This document shows, one piece after another, positions 1-5,161 of a stretch of DNA of 5,161 nt. This DNA comes from Candidatus Thermokryptus sp. (GTDB lineage Bacteria > Bacteroidota > Ignavibacteria > Kryptoniales > Kryptoniaceae): positions 1-5,161 of the forward strand of contig JAPYWO010000132.1 of NCBI GenBank assembly GCA_028276305.1, given 5' to 3'. Under the pieces are notes generated by a model, which saw only the letters and a program-made list of their open reading frames with translations, was not told the DNA's origin and did not search any database. A program made the translations under genes and the position numbers. Position 1 is the first letter of the stretch, and each line of letters begins with the position of its first letter.

Positions 1-134
1 CTTCTTAAAGCATTTCCTATCGTAACGCCATAGCCTCTTTCAAGCGGTTGTAAAATAAATCTCCCAAAAGTATTTGAATAACTCGCCTCATCCATCACCA
101 CATTTTCCGGAAAGGTTAACAAAATGTTTGGCAT
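1..134 (-). CDS. rpoA: RNA polymerase alpha subunit, N-terminal fragment (3' part outside window)
   Basis: This is the first 44 codons of the alpha subunit, whose N-terminal domain dimerises to nucleate RNA polymerase assembly in the cytoplasm. The reading starts [10 protein letters not shown] and reaches [19 protein letters not shown], matching the hallmark LEPLERGYGxTLGNALRR region of the alpha N-terminal domain. The rest of the N-terminal domain, the linker and the C-terminal DNA-binding domain lie beyond position 1. The ATG at 134-132 is chosen because an AGAGG motif (141-145) sits 6 bases upstream and the N-terminus has normal family length before the GNALR motif. It follows rpsD after 24 untranslated bases, the usual alpha-operon order. 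Identity is very secure; the remainder of the gene is not visible, nor is rplQ, which usually follows. Confidence 0.97.
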   Translation of the reverse strand, partial: MPNILLTFPENVVMDEASYSNTFGRFILQPLERGYGVTIGNALR

Positions 135-140
135 TTCTGA

Positions 141-145
141 CCTCT
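141..145 (-). promoter_or_regulatory. Shine-Dalgarno site of rpoA
   Basis: On the minus strand this reads AGAGG, 6 bases before the rpoA ATG. It is a clear ribosome binding site in the 24-base rpsD-rpoA gap and settles the start codon. Confidence 0.8.
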
Positions 146-158
146 ATAACTTTAATTT

Positions 159-788
159 TTACTTGGAATAAAGCTCAACGATCAATTGCTCGTTCACATT
201 TACAGGTATTTCGGAACGCTCTGGTATATACATAAAAACGCCACTTAAATTCGCCTTGTTAAGCTGAAGCCAAGGGACAAGCGATGTCTCTGTAACTCGC
301 CTGAGAGAATTATGGATAATTTCCAGTTCTTTGCTTTTATCTCTGACTCTTATCTCATCACCCGGCTCAACAAGATAAGACGGTATATCAACGACTTTAC
401 CGTTAACAAGGATATGTCTGTGTTTCACAAGTTGTCTTGCAGCTTTTCTTGAAGGAGCAAATCCAAGACGATAAACGACATTGTCAAGTCGTCTTTCAAG
501 GATTTTTATCAAGTTTTCACCTGTTTTACCTTTTTGCTTGGTAGCCATTTCAAAATATCTTCTGAACTGCCTTTCAAAAACACCGTAAATCCTACGAAGC
601 TTTTGCTTTTCCCTGAGCTGAATTCCATACTCAGACAACCTCGCTCTTCTGTAAGGACCATGCTGTCCGGGTGGATAATTTTTCTTTTCAAGCGGACATT
701 TCTCCGTGTAACATTTCTCACCCTTCAAGTAAAGTTTCATTCTCTCCCTTCTGCATAGCTTGCAAACTGGACCTGTGTATCTTCCCAT
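159..788 (-). CDS. rpsD: 30S ribosomal protein S4
   Basis: S4 binds 16S rRNA early and nucleates assembly of the 30S subunit body. In E. coli it also represses translation of the alpha operon. The protein is 209 residues, the normal bacterial length (E. coli 206). Visible features are the N-terminal [15 protein letters not shown] segment with four cysteines at 9, 12, 26 and 31, the pattern of the zinc-binding (C+) form of S4; the conserved [10 protein letters not shown] stretch at about 35-44; and an S4 RNA-binding domain at roughly 98-160 ([34 protein letters not shown]). The ATG at 788 gives the canonical N-terminus. The 21 bases between the rpsK stop and this ATG are nearly all A and T with no Shine-Dalgarno sequence, so initiation here may rely on coupling or on an unstructured leader. 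Whether it autoregulates in this organism cannot be seen. Confidence 0.98.
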   Translation of the reverse strand: MGRYTGPVCKLCRRERMKLYLKGEKCYTEKCPLEKKNYPPGQHGPYRRARLSEYGIQLREKQKLRRIYGVFERQFRRYFEMATKQKGKTGENLIKILERRLDNVVYRLGFAPSRKAARQLVKHRHILVNGKVVDIPSYLVEPGDEIRVRDKSKELEIIHNSLRRVTETSLVPWLQLNKANLSGVFMYIPERSEIPVNVNEQLIVELYSK

Positions 789-809
789 GATTTTTCAATT
801 TTTAATTTT
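789..809 (-). other. A/T-rich rpsK-rpsD linker without a ribosome binding site
   Basis: The 21 bases between the TAA of rpsK and the ATG of rpsD contain only two G/C bases on the coding strand and no GGA, GAG or AGG motif. It is the only junction here with a clear gap and no purine-rich Shine-Dalgarno candidate at all. Its function, if any, is unknown; it may simply be an unstructured ribosome landing site. Confidence 0.6.
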
Positions 810-1193
810 TTAAACTCTTCTTCTTTTCGGTGGTCTGCAACCATTATGTGGAATTGGAGTGACATCACGGATCGTCAAAATTTCAAGCCCGGCTGTTTGA
901 AGAGCGCGAATCGCTGCTTCTCTACCAGAGCCTGGACCTTTGACAAGAACATCAACTTTCCTTACGCCAAGATTATACGCCTCTTTCGCAGCTGCTTCAG
1001 CAGCAAGTTGAGCAGCAAAAGGTGTTCCCTTCTTCGTCCCTTTGTAACCAATCCTTCCACCAGATGACCAAGCTAAAACATTACCATATCTATCGGTTAT
1101 CGTCACAATAGTATTGTTAAAGGTCGCCTTTATATGCGCTATTCCGTGAGCATCAACTTGAATTTTTTTCTTTTGCTTTTTCGTCTTAGCCAA
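810..1193 (-). CDS. rpsK: 30S ribosomal protein S11 (TTG start)
   Basis: S11 lies on the platform of the 30S subunit near the mRNA exit site, binding 16S rRNA and contacting S18 and S21. The protein is 127 residues (E. coli 129). A lysine-rich tail ([10 protein letters not shown]) precedes the conserved core: [16 protein letters not shown] at about 18-34, AWSSGG at 41-46, the [15 protein letters not shown] stretch at 84-98, and the C-terminal [18 protein letters not shown]. Asn117-Gly118 is the Asn-Gly pair that in E. coli S11 is known to form isoaspartate. The start is TTG at 1193-1191, not ATG. It is supported by a strong GGAGG 6 bases upstream and by the family-typical MAKxK N-terminus; no in-frame ATG exists before the conserved core. 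It lies 22 bases after rpsM and 21 before rpsD. Confidence 0.98.
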   Translation of the reverse strand: MAKTKKQKKKIQVDAHGIAHIKATFNNTIVTITDRYGNVLAWSSGGRIGYKGTKKGTPFAAQLAAEAAAKEAYNLGVRKVDVLVKGPGSGREAAIRALQTAGLEILTIRDVTPIPHNGCRPPKRRRV

Positions 1194-1199
1194 TTTAAA

Positions 1200-1204
1200 C
1201 CTCC
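1200..1204 (-). promoter_or_regulatory. Strong Shine-Dalgarno site deciding the TTG start of rpsK
   Basis: The minus strand reads CCGGAGG, then six A/T bases, then TTG. The perfect GGAGG core at optimal spacing in the rpsM-rpsK gap is the main reason to accept the TTG as the rpsK start codon. Confidence 0.85.
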
Positions 1205-1215
1205 GGAATTATTTT

Positions 1216-1599
1216 TTACTTTTTAGCTGTCGCTTTTTTCTTCCCTGGCACCGTTTTCCTCTTACCTTTTCTCGTCCTTGCATTCGTTCTTGTTCTTTGA
1301 CCTCTGACAGGCAAACCGCGACGATGCCTTAAACCACGATAGCAACCAATATCCATAAGGCGCTTTATATTCATCTGAACCTCAGCCCTTAAAGCTCCTT
1401 CAACCTTATACTCGGTGTTTATAATATCTCTAATTTTGCTTATTTCTTCATCCGTGAGCTCACCTATTTTCTTCATCGGATCAACTCCAGCTTTTTCAAG
1501 AATTTTAAGGGCTGAGCTTCTGCCTATGCCATAAATATAAGTTAAGGCGATAAAAGCCCTTTTATTTCTCGGCAATTCAACACCCGCTATTCTTGCCAT
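1216..1599 (-). CDS. rpsM: 30S ribosomal protein S13
   Basis: S13 sits in the head of the 30S subunit, forms the bridge to the 50S central protuberance (B1) with L5, and its tail reaches P-site tRNA. The protein is 127 residues (E. coli 118). It begins [14 protein letters not shown] and carries the helix-two-turn-helix region with [19 protein letters not shown] at about 21-39. It continues through [21 protein letters not shown] (80-100) to the [14 protein letters not shown] motif. The tail after residue 112 is a lysine-rich extension slightly longer than in E. coli. The ATG at 1599 is 3 bases after the rpmJ stop; its ribosome binding site (AAGG, 1607-1610, 7 bases upstream) lies inside the last codons of rpmJ, so the two genes are probably translated in a coupled way. 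Confidence 0.98.
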   Translation of the reverse strand: MARIAGVELPRNKRAFIALTYIYGIGRSSALKILEKAGVDPMKKIGELTDEEISKIRDIINTEYKVEGALRAEVQMNIKRLMDIGCYRGLRHRRGLPVRGQRTRTNARTRKGKRKTVPGKKKATAKK

Positions 1600-1602
1600 G
1601 TT

Positions 1603-1719
1603 TTAACCTTGCCTTTGTTTGTGCTTTGGATTCTTCTTGCAGACAACTCTAACAACACCCTTACGCTTTATAATTCTGCAATGCTCGCAAATTTTTTTAA
1701 CAGAGGAGCGAACCTTCAT
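1603..1719 (-). CDS. rpmJ: 50S ribosomal protein L36, zinc-ribbon form
   Basis: This 38-codon gene fills the space between infA and rpsM. The translation begins [20 protein letters not shown] and ends with NPKHKQRQG, near-identical in layout to the canonical 38-residue bacterial L36. Cys11, Cys14, Cys27 and His33 form the zinc-binding CCCH set, so this is the C+ form. L36 is a small 50S protein that binds 23S rRNA late in assembly. The ATG at 1719-1717 follows infA by 14 bases, with only a weak GGA (1726-1728) six bases upstream. The TAA at 1605-1603 is 3 bases before rpsM. The position next to infA and rpsM is the conserved one for this gene. Confidence 0.98.
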   Translation of the reverse strand: MKVRSSVKKICEHCRIIKRKGVVRVVCKKNPKHKQRQG

Positions 1720-1733
1720 TTTTAATCCAAATT

Positions 1734-1952
1734 TTATTTGTACCTATAAACTATTCTTCCCTTCGTCAAATCGTATGGAGAAAGTTCAACCTGAACTTTA
1801 TCTCCGGGCAAAATTTTTATAAAATGGATTCTCATCTTCCCTGAAACATGCGCTATAACTTCGTGTCCAGTATCAAGCTTTACCTTAAAAGTCGCGTTCG
1901 GCAACGCCTCCAAAACCACACCGTCAACTTTTATGCCCTCCTGTTTCGCCAT
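1734..1952 (-). CDS. infA: Translation initiation factor IF-1
   Basis: IF-1 binds the A site of the 30S subunit during initiation and assists IF-2 and IF-3. From the ATG at 1952-1950 the protein is 72 residues, the usual length, and is a single S1/OB-fold domain. Recognisable blocks are [20 protein letters not shown], then [13 protein letters not shown] at 29-41, [16 protein letters not shown] at 47-62 and KGRIVYRYK at the end. A GTG directly upstream (1955-1953) would add one Met, but the ATG gives the family-standard MAK start. The ATG shares one base with the TGA of map (TGATG). There is no good Shine-Dalgarno sequence (the nearest, AGAG, is 14 bases away), so translation probably depends on ribosomes finishing map. 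Confidence 0.97.
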   Translation of the reverse strand: MAKQEGIKVDGVVLEALPNATFKVKLDTGHEVIAHVSGKMRIHFIKILPGDKVQVELSPYDLTKGRIVYRYK

Positions 1953-2725
1953 CACAAAGTTAAAATCTCTGGTTTTCCTTTTCTAACGACAATCGTGTGC
2001 TCAAAATGAGCTGATGGCAAACCATCAAGCGTGTAAACAGTCCAGCCATCACTTCCAAAATATACCTGCCAAGTCCCAGCGTTCACCATCGGCTCAATCG
2101 CAAGCGTCATTCCCTCGCGCAATTTTATGCCCTTTCCCTTCTGCCCAAAGTTCGGGACAGCGGGCTCTTCATGCAATCTTTTACCTATCCCATGCCCAAC
2201 AAGGTCCCTCACAACAGAAAATCCCTGCGACTCAACATAATTTTGAATTGCATAACCAATGTCAAAAAGACGATTTCCATCAACTGCCTGTTCAATTCCA
2301 ATATAAAGCGCCTTCTCTGTAACCTCCATCAATCTTCTTTTTTCACCATTCACATTACCAACAGCGAATGTTTTAGCTGCATCGCCGTAAAATCCATTTT
2401 TATAAGCACCAACATCTATTGAAACTATTTGACCTTCGCGCAAAACTTTATCGCTTGTTGGAATCCCGTGAACGACCTCGTTATCAATTGAAACACAAAT
2501 CGTTGCCGGATAAAGATTTTTCTTATCAAACCCGTATCCTTTAAAAGCTGGTTTTGCACCTTGTGAAAGTATAAAATCCTCGGCTATTTTATCAAGTTCG
2601 TATGCCGAAATTCCCGGTTTTATGTACTTGCTCAACAATCTCAATGTATCCGCAACTATTTTACAAACCTCTCTCATCAAATCTATTTCCTTTTCACTCT
2701 TTATGCTCACTCCCTTAATAGCCAA
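1952..2725 (-). CDS. map: Methionine aminopeptidase, type I (non-ATG start)
   Basis: This enzyme removes the initiator methionine from new cytoplasmic proteins when the second residue is small. It is a 257-residue pita-bread metallopeptidase without the N-terminal zinc-finger extension, like E. coli MAP (264). Numbering from the TTG, the expected catalytic set is complete: His86 (in VVHGIP), metal ligands Asp104 (SIDVG), Asp115 (GD), His178 (GHGIG), Glu211 (AIEPM) and Glu242 (FEHT), plus His185 in HEEP. The start is uncertain. TTG at 2725-2723 overlaps the end of secY by 11 bases and gives [18 protein letters not shown]; an in-frame GTG at 2710-2708 lies 4 bases after the secY stop and gives [12 protein letters not shown], aligning with E. 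coli SIKTPEDIEKMR. Neither has a well-spaced Shine-Dalgarno sequence. The only nearby ATG (codon 17) would cut into the conserved first helix. It overlaps infA by one base. Confidence 0.96.
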   Translation of the reverse strand: MAIKGVSIKSEKEIDLMREVCKIVADTLRLLSKYIKPGISAYELDKIAEDFILSQGAKPAFKGYGFDKKNLYPATICVSIDNEVVHGIPTSDKVLREGQIVSIDVGAYKNGFYGDAAKTFAVGNVNGEKRRLMEVTEKALYIGIEQAVDGNRLFDIGYAIQNYVESQGFSVVRDLVGHGIGKRLHEEPAVPNFGQKGKGIKLREGMTLAIEPMVNAGTWQVYFGSDGWTVYTLDGLPSAHFEHTIVVRKGKPEILTL

Positions 2726-4058
2726 CTCTGCTTTTTATTCTACCTGTTTTCATAAACCCATCATAGTGACGCATCAAAAGATATGTCTCAATTTGCTGAA
2801 GCGTATCAAGTGCAACTCCGACAACTATCAACAGGCTCGTTCCACCGAAGAATGAAGCCATCGTTGGCGATACCCCAAGTCGGATCATGAAACCGGGCAA
2901 AATCGCAATTATCGCAAGGAATATCGCCCCGGGCAGAGTTATTTTCGTAAGTATGTTATCAATGAAATCAGCGGTGTTCTTCCCTGGTCTTATCCCTGGG
3001 ATAAAACCACCTTGCTTTCGCATCGTGTCTGCAATATCTTGCGGGTTAAAAACAATCGCAGTGTAAAGATAAGTGAAGAAAATCACAAGCAATGCGTAGA
3101 TAAAACTATACCAAAAAGATGTATAATTGAAATTCGCAGCGAACTCCTGAAGCGCTTCGCTTTGAGGGAAAAATGTTATAATAGTGCTCGGTAGAAACAT
3201 AACCGATTGAGCAAAAATTATAGGCATCACACCCGCTGCATTAACCCTAATTGGGATATATTGCGTCACACCACCATAAACCCTTCGCCCTACAACTCTT
3301 TTCGCATATTGAACTGGGATTCTTCGCGTCCCAGTGGTGACAAATATAACAAGAGCCACAACTAAAACCATTCCAGTGATTATAAGCAACTCTTCAATTA
3401 TACTTCTTGAGCCAGTTTTTATCAGTTGAAATTCTTCAAGCAAAGCGTTCGGGAAACGAGCGATTATTCCGACAAAAATTATCAGCGAGATACCATTGCC
3501 GATTCCGCGCTCTGTAATTTGTTCACCAAGCCACATTATAAAAATCGTCCCAGCGGTTAAAATAAAAACCGTGCTTATAACAAACCCGATACCTTTAACT
3601 GCTTCTGGAACTATCGGAAGCCCTCCGGGGGTCGTCATATTCATCAACCTTATGCTTACTCCCCAAGCTTGTAAAGCAGCGACCAAAACCGTTCCTTGTC
3701 TTGCATATTGTTCAAGTTTTCTGCGTCCCTCTTCACCTTCTTGTTGTAGCTTTCTAAAATACGGAACAACCGCTCCAAGCAATTGCAAAATAATCGCAGC
3801 ACTTATATAAGGCATTATCCCAAGCGCAAAGACAGCAGCGTTTTGAAAAGCGCCTCCCGCAAAAAGATCGTATAGCGCAAAAAGTGAATTTTGCGATTGA
3901 CTTCTTATCACCTCAGCGAGAAGCGATGCATCAACACCAGGCAAAGTTATATGAGCTCCAACTCTGACAACCGCAAGCAAAGCAATAGTAAAGAGAATCC
4001 TATCGCGAAGCTCTTCAATTTTGAAGATGTTCCTGAGATTTTCAACTAATTTACTCAT
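2715..4058 (-). CDS. secY: Protein translocase subunit SecY
   Basis: SecY is the central channel of the Sec translocon in the inner membrane, working with SecE, SecG and the SecA motor. The protein is 447 residues (E. coli 443) with ten predicted membrane helices by eye: about 20-40, 75-97, 122-141, 156-178, 188-205, 222-242, 272-295, 314-338, 376-393 and 402-418. The plug helix region is near 55-70. Family motifs present are ALGIMPYISAAIILQLLG (78-95), ITERGIGNGISLIIF (181-195), PVQYAKRVVGRR in the fourth cytoplasmic loop (248-259), IPIRVNAAGVMPIIFA (268-283) and GFIPGIRPGK in the fifth cytoplasmic loop (351-360), whose Arg357 matches the arginine known to matter for SecA in E. coli. The ATG at 4058 overlaps the rplO stop as ATGA; a GGCGG (4066-4070) seven bases upstream may act as ribosome binding site. 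Confidence 0.99.
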   Translation of the reverse strand: MSKLVENLRNIFKIEELRDRILFTIALLAVVRVGAHITLPGVDASLLAEVIRSQSQNSLFALYDLFAGGAFQNAAVFALGIMPYISAAIILQLLGAVVPYFRKLQQEGEEGRRKLEQYARQGTVLVAALQAWGVSIRLMNMTTPGGLPIVPEAVKGIGFVISTVFILTAGTIFIMWLGEQITERGIGNGISLIIFVGIIARFPNALLEEFQLIKTGSRSIIEELLIITGMVLVVALVIFVTTGTRRIPVQYAKRVVGRRVYGGVTQYIPIRVNAAGVMPIIFAQSVMFLPSTIITFFPQSEALQEFAANFNYTSFWYSFIYALLVIFFTYLYTAIVFNPQDIADTMRKQGGFIPGIRPGKNTADFIDNILTKITLPGAIFLAIIAILPGFMIRLGVSPTMASFFGGTSLLIVVGVALDTLQQIETYLLMRHYDGFMKTGRIKSRVGY

Positions 4059-4519
4059 AGCTTAACCGCCTTTCCTCCTATTGCTTGTATCTTTTGTAAT
4101 GCTGATTTACTGAAAGCGTGCGCTGAAATTTCAAGAGCTACTTTTAATTCACCATCGCCAAGTATCTTAACCGGAAGCGTTCTCTTTGAAACAGCTCCAA
4201 CTTCATAAAGCAACTCCGGCGTAACCTTCGCATCCGCCGAAATTTTGCCCTTGTCCACCAACTCCTGAAGACGACCTAGATTCACCACTTGATACTCAAC
4301 TTTAAATGGATTTCTAAAACCTCTCTTCGGTATCCTTCTTATAAGTGGCATTTGACCGCCTTCAAACCAAGCCGGTATGCTATCACCAGACCTTGACTTT
4401 TGCCCTTTATGTCCACGAGTTGATGTACCTCCATGCCCAGAACCTTGCCCTCTTCCGATCCTTTTCTCTTTTTTCCTTGAACCGGGAGCCGGTTTTAAAT
4501 TGCTCAATATATTAGGCAT
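4055..4519 (-). CDS. rplO: 50S ribosomal protein L15
   Basis: L15 is a late-assembling 50S protein whose long basic N-terminal arm threads into 23S rRNA. The protein is 154 residues (E. coli 144). The arm (about 1-60) is rich in Gly, Lys, Arg and Ser, with [20 protein letters not shown] near 21-40, followed by [18 protein letters not shown] (51-68) and the C-terminal globular part ending in the conserved [18 protein letters not shown] near 128-145. The [18 protein letters not shown] form resembles FCB-group L15. The ATG at 4519 overlaps the end of rpmD by 8 bases and has an excellent ribosome binding site inside rpmD. The stop overlaps the secY start by 4 bases. Confidence 0.98.
   Translation of the reverse strand: MPNILSNLKPAPGSRKKEKRIGRGQGSGHGGTSTRGHKGQKSRSGDSIPAWFEGGQMPLIRRIPKRGFRNPFKVEYQVVNLGRLQELVDKGKISADAKVTPELLYEVGAVSKRTLPVKILGDGELKVALEISAHAFSKSALQKIQAIGGKAVKL
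4066..4079 (-). promoter_or_regulatory. Purine-rich ribosome binding region of secY, inside rplO
   Basis: The minus strand carries AGGAGGAAAGGCGG within the last codons of rplO. The nearer GGCGG is 7 bases from the secY ATG and is the likelier site; the better-matching AGGAGG is 15 bases away, too far for a usual Shine-Dalgarno interaction. Together with the 4-base ATGA overlap it points to coupled translation of rplO and secY. Confidence 0.5.
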
Positions 4520-4715
4520 TTTCTCCTCCGTCTTCTATTTCTTCTACAACTACAAGATGTTTAACCTTATTTATCATACCACGAATCACAGGCGAATCAT
4601 AATGAATCACCGTTTTGTGCGGTTTTCCAAGACCAAGAGCTCTTATAGTCCTGCGCTGTTTCTCCGGGGTTCCAATTATACTTCTAACCTGTGTTATTTT
4701 AAGCTTCTTCGCCAT
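4512..4715 (-). CDS. rpmD: 50S ribosomal protein L30
   Basis: L30 is a small peripheral 50S protein binding 23S rRNA. The protein is 67 residues, a little longer than the 58-60 common in bacteria. The core is typical: [19 protein letters not shown] (5-23), [12 protein letters not shown] (25-36), and [19 protein letters not shown] (41-59). The final residues, [10 protein letters not shown], are an acidic extension past the usual end near VVVEE. The ATG at 4715 is 15 bases after rpsE, with only a weak GAG (4725-4727) nine bases upstream. The 3' end overlaps rplO by 8 bases and supplies its ribosome binding site. Order rpsE-rpmD-rplO is the standard spc operon order. Confidence 0.97.
   Translation of the reverse strand: MAKKLKITQVRSIIGTPEKQRRTIRALGLGKPHKTVIHYDSPVIRGMINKVKHLVVVEEIEDGGENA
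4523..4529 (-). promoter_or_regulatory. Shine-Dalgarno site of rplO, inside rpmD
   Basis: The minus strand reads GGAGGAG, with GGAGG five bases before the rplO ATG. The same bases encode the Gly-Gly-Glu of the C-terminal tail of L30, so the site is both coding and regulatory. Confidence 0.85.
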
Positions 4716-4730
4716 CTTGCAAAACTCAAT

Positions 4731-5161
4731 TTAAATTTTTACAAGTGAATCAGATTCAAAAAGTTCCTTCAATGTCATACCTCTTTTTCTCGCCATTGTG
4801 CGGGCGTCAATCATACTGCTCAAAGCTTTAAGGGTTGCTTTCGTTGTATTGTGTGGATTTGTTGAGCCAAAACATTTAGTTAAAACATTTTGCACACCAG
4901 CAAGTTCAAGCACTGCCCTCACAGCTCCACCAGCAATTATTCCAGTTCCGGGAGCAGCTGGCTTAATCAAAACCTTCGCTGCGCCAAATTTCGCAACTAT
5001 CTCATGGGGAACGGTTCCATTTACAATTGGAACCTCAATTATGTTTTTCTTCGCATTTTCGCTTGCCTTTTGAATAGCATCTGTAACTTCACGCCCTTTG
5101 CCAAGCCCAACGCCTACATGACCGTTTTTATCTCCAACAACGACAATAGCGCTAAAGCGAA
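4731..5161 (-). CDS. rpsE: 30S ribosomal protein S5, C-terminal 142 residues (5' end outside window)
   Basis: S5 lies on the solvent side of the 30S subunit near the mRNA entry and contributes to decoding accuracy. The reading frame stays open to the window edge. The first full codon is at 5159-5157, giving [20 protein letters not shown], which aligns with the E. coli S5 double-stranded-RNA-binding-like domain ([20 protein letters not shown]). The second half contains [27 protein letters not shown] in conserved order, then [18 protein letters not shown] and the ending [18 protein letters not shown]. About 25-30 N-terminal residues, including the start codon, are missing by comparison with E. 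coli S5 (167 residues). An apparent internal start near 4970 is a Leu codon in the middle of the protein, not the gene start. rpmD follows after 15 bases. Confidence 0.97.
   Translation of the reverse strand, partial: RFSAIVVVGDKNGHVGVGLGKGREVTDAIQKASENAKKNIIEVPIVNGTVPHEIVAKFGAAKVLIKPAAPGTGIIAGGAVRAVLELAGVQNVLTKCFGSTNPHNTTKATLKALSSMIDARTMARKRGMTLKELFESDSLVKI

Noticed and set aside
509..721. Minus-strand 70-codon frame inside rpsD, with a plus-strand partner at 534-758
   Set aside because: Both are out-of-frame readings of the conserved S4 coding sequence and match nothing I recognise.
789..812. A/T-rich run considered as an intrinsic terminator or promoter
   Set aside because: There is no GC-rich inverted repeat before a T run on the transcribed strand, and no pair of -35/-10 boxes with suitable spacing that I could defend.
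1953..1955. GTG one codon upstream of the infA ATG as an alternative start
   Set aside because: It would give a double methionine and 73 residues; the ATG gives the standard 72-residue protein beginning MAK.
2014..2422. Two overlapping plus-strand open frames opposite map
   Set aside because: They overlap one another in different frames and lie wholly inside the clear map gene, with no family resemblance.
3496..3810. Plus-strand open frame of 104 codons opposite secY
   Set aside because: Its hydrophobic look is a by-product of reading the complement of membrane-helix codons; secY on the other strand is unambiguous.
4377..4748. Plus-strand open frame of 123 codons opposite rplO and rpmD
   Set aside because: It lies antisense to two certain ribosomal protein genes, its translation has low-complexity, Cys/Pro-rich and Phe/Tyr/Asn-rich runs typical of a reverse-complement shadow, and it has no recognisable domain.
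4798..5073. Plus-strand 91-codon frame opposite rpsE
   Set aside because: It is antisense to conserved S5 sequence; the Ala/Pro-rich composition reflects the complement of Gly/Ala codons.

Overview
The window is a densely packed piece of the bacterial spc/alpha ribosomal-protein operon. Every gene is on the minus strand, so transcription runs from position 5161 down to 1. In that order it holds rpsE (S5, 5' end cut off by the window), rpmD (L30), rplO (L15), secY, map, infA, rpmJ (L36, only 38 codons), rpsM (S13), rpsK (S11), rpsD (S4) and the first 44 codons of rpoA. There are eleven genes, nine complete, and no gene-free stretch longer than 24 bases. I see no RNA gene, mobile element, CRISPR array, promoter or intrinsic terminator.

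The source is a bacterium of moderate GC (roughly 40% by eye). The arrangement secY-map-infA-rpmJ-rpsM-rpsK-rpsD-rpoA, with no adk and with rpsD kept between rpsK and rpoA, is the one I associate with the Bacteroidetes/Chlorobi/Ignavibacteria (FCB) side of the tree. E. coli lacks map-infA here, and B. subtilis has adk here and lacks rpsD. The Gly/His/Ser-rich N-terminal region of L15 also resembles FCB versions, particularly Ignavibacteria or relatives such as Kryptonia. This placement is inference from gene order and remembered family sequences, not from a search.

Right part (4055-5161): S5, L30 and L15, ribosomal proteins of the small and large subunits. Middle (1734-4058): the SecY channel, methionine aminopeptidase and initiation factor IF-1, which link translation to protein export and N-terminal processing. 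Left part (1-1719): L36, S13, S11, S4 and the start of the RNA polymerase alpha subunit. All are housekeeping products needed in step with growth rate, which explains their co-transcription. Several junctions overlap by a few bases (rpmD/rplO, rplO/secY, probably secY/map, map/infA), suggesting translational coupling.

The modestly unusual points are at the level of translation starts. rpsK begins with TTG behind a strong Shine-Dalgarno sequence. map has only TTG or GTG as plausible starts. rpsD follows an A/T-rich linker with no Shine-Dalgarno sequence. The C-terminal codons of L30 form the ribosome binding site of rplO. I found no undescribed system; this is an ordinary, well-conserved core region.
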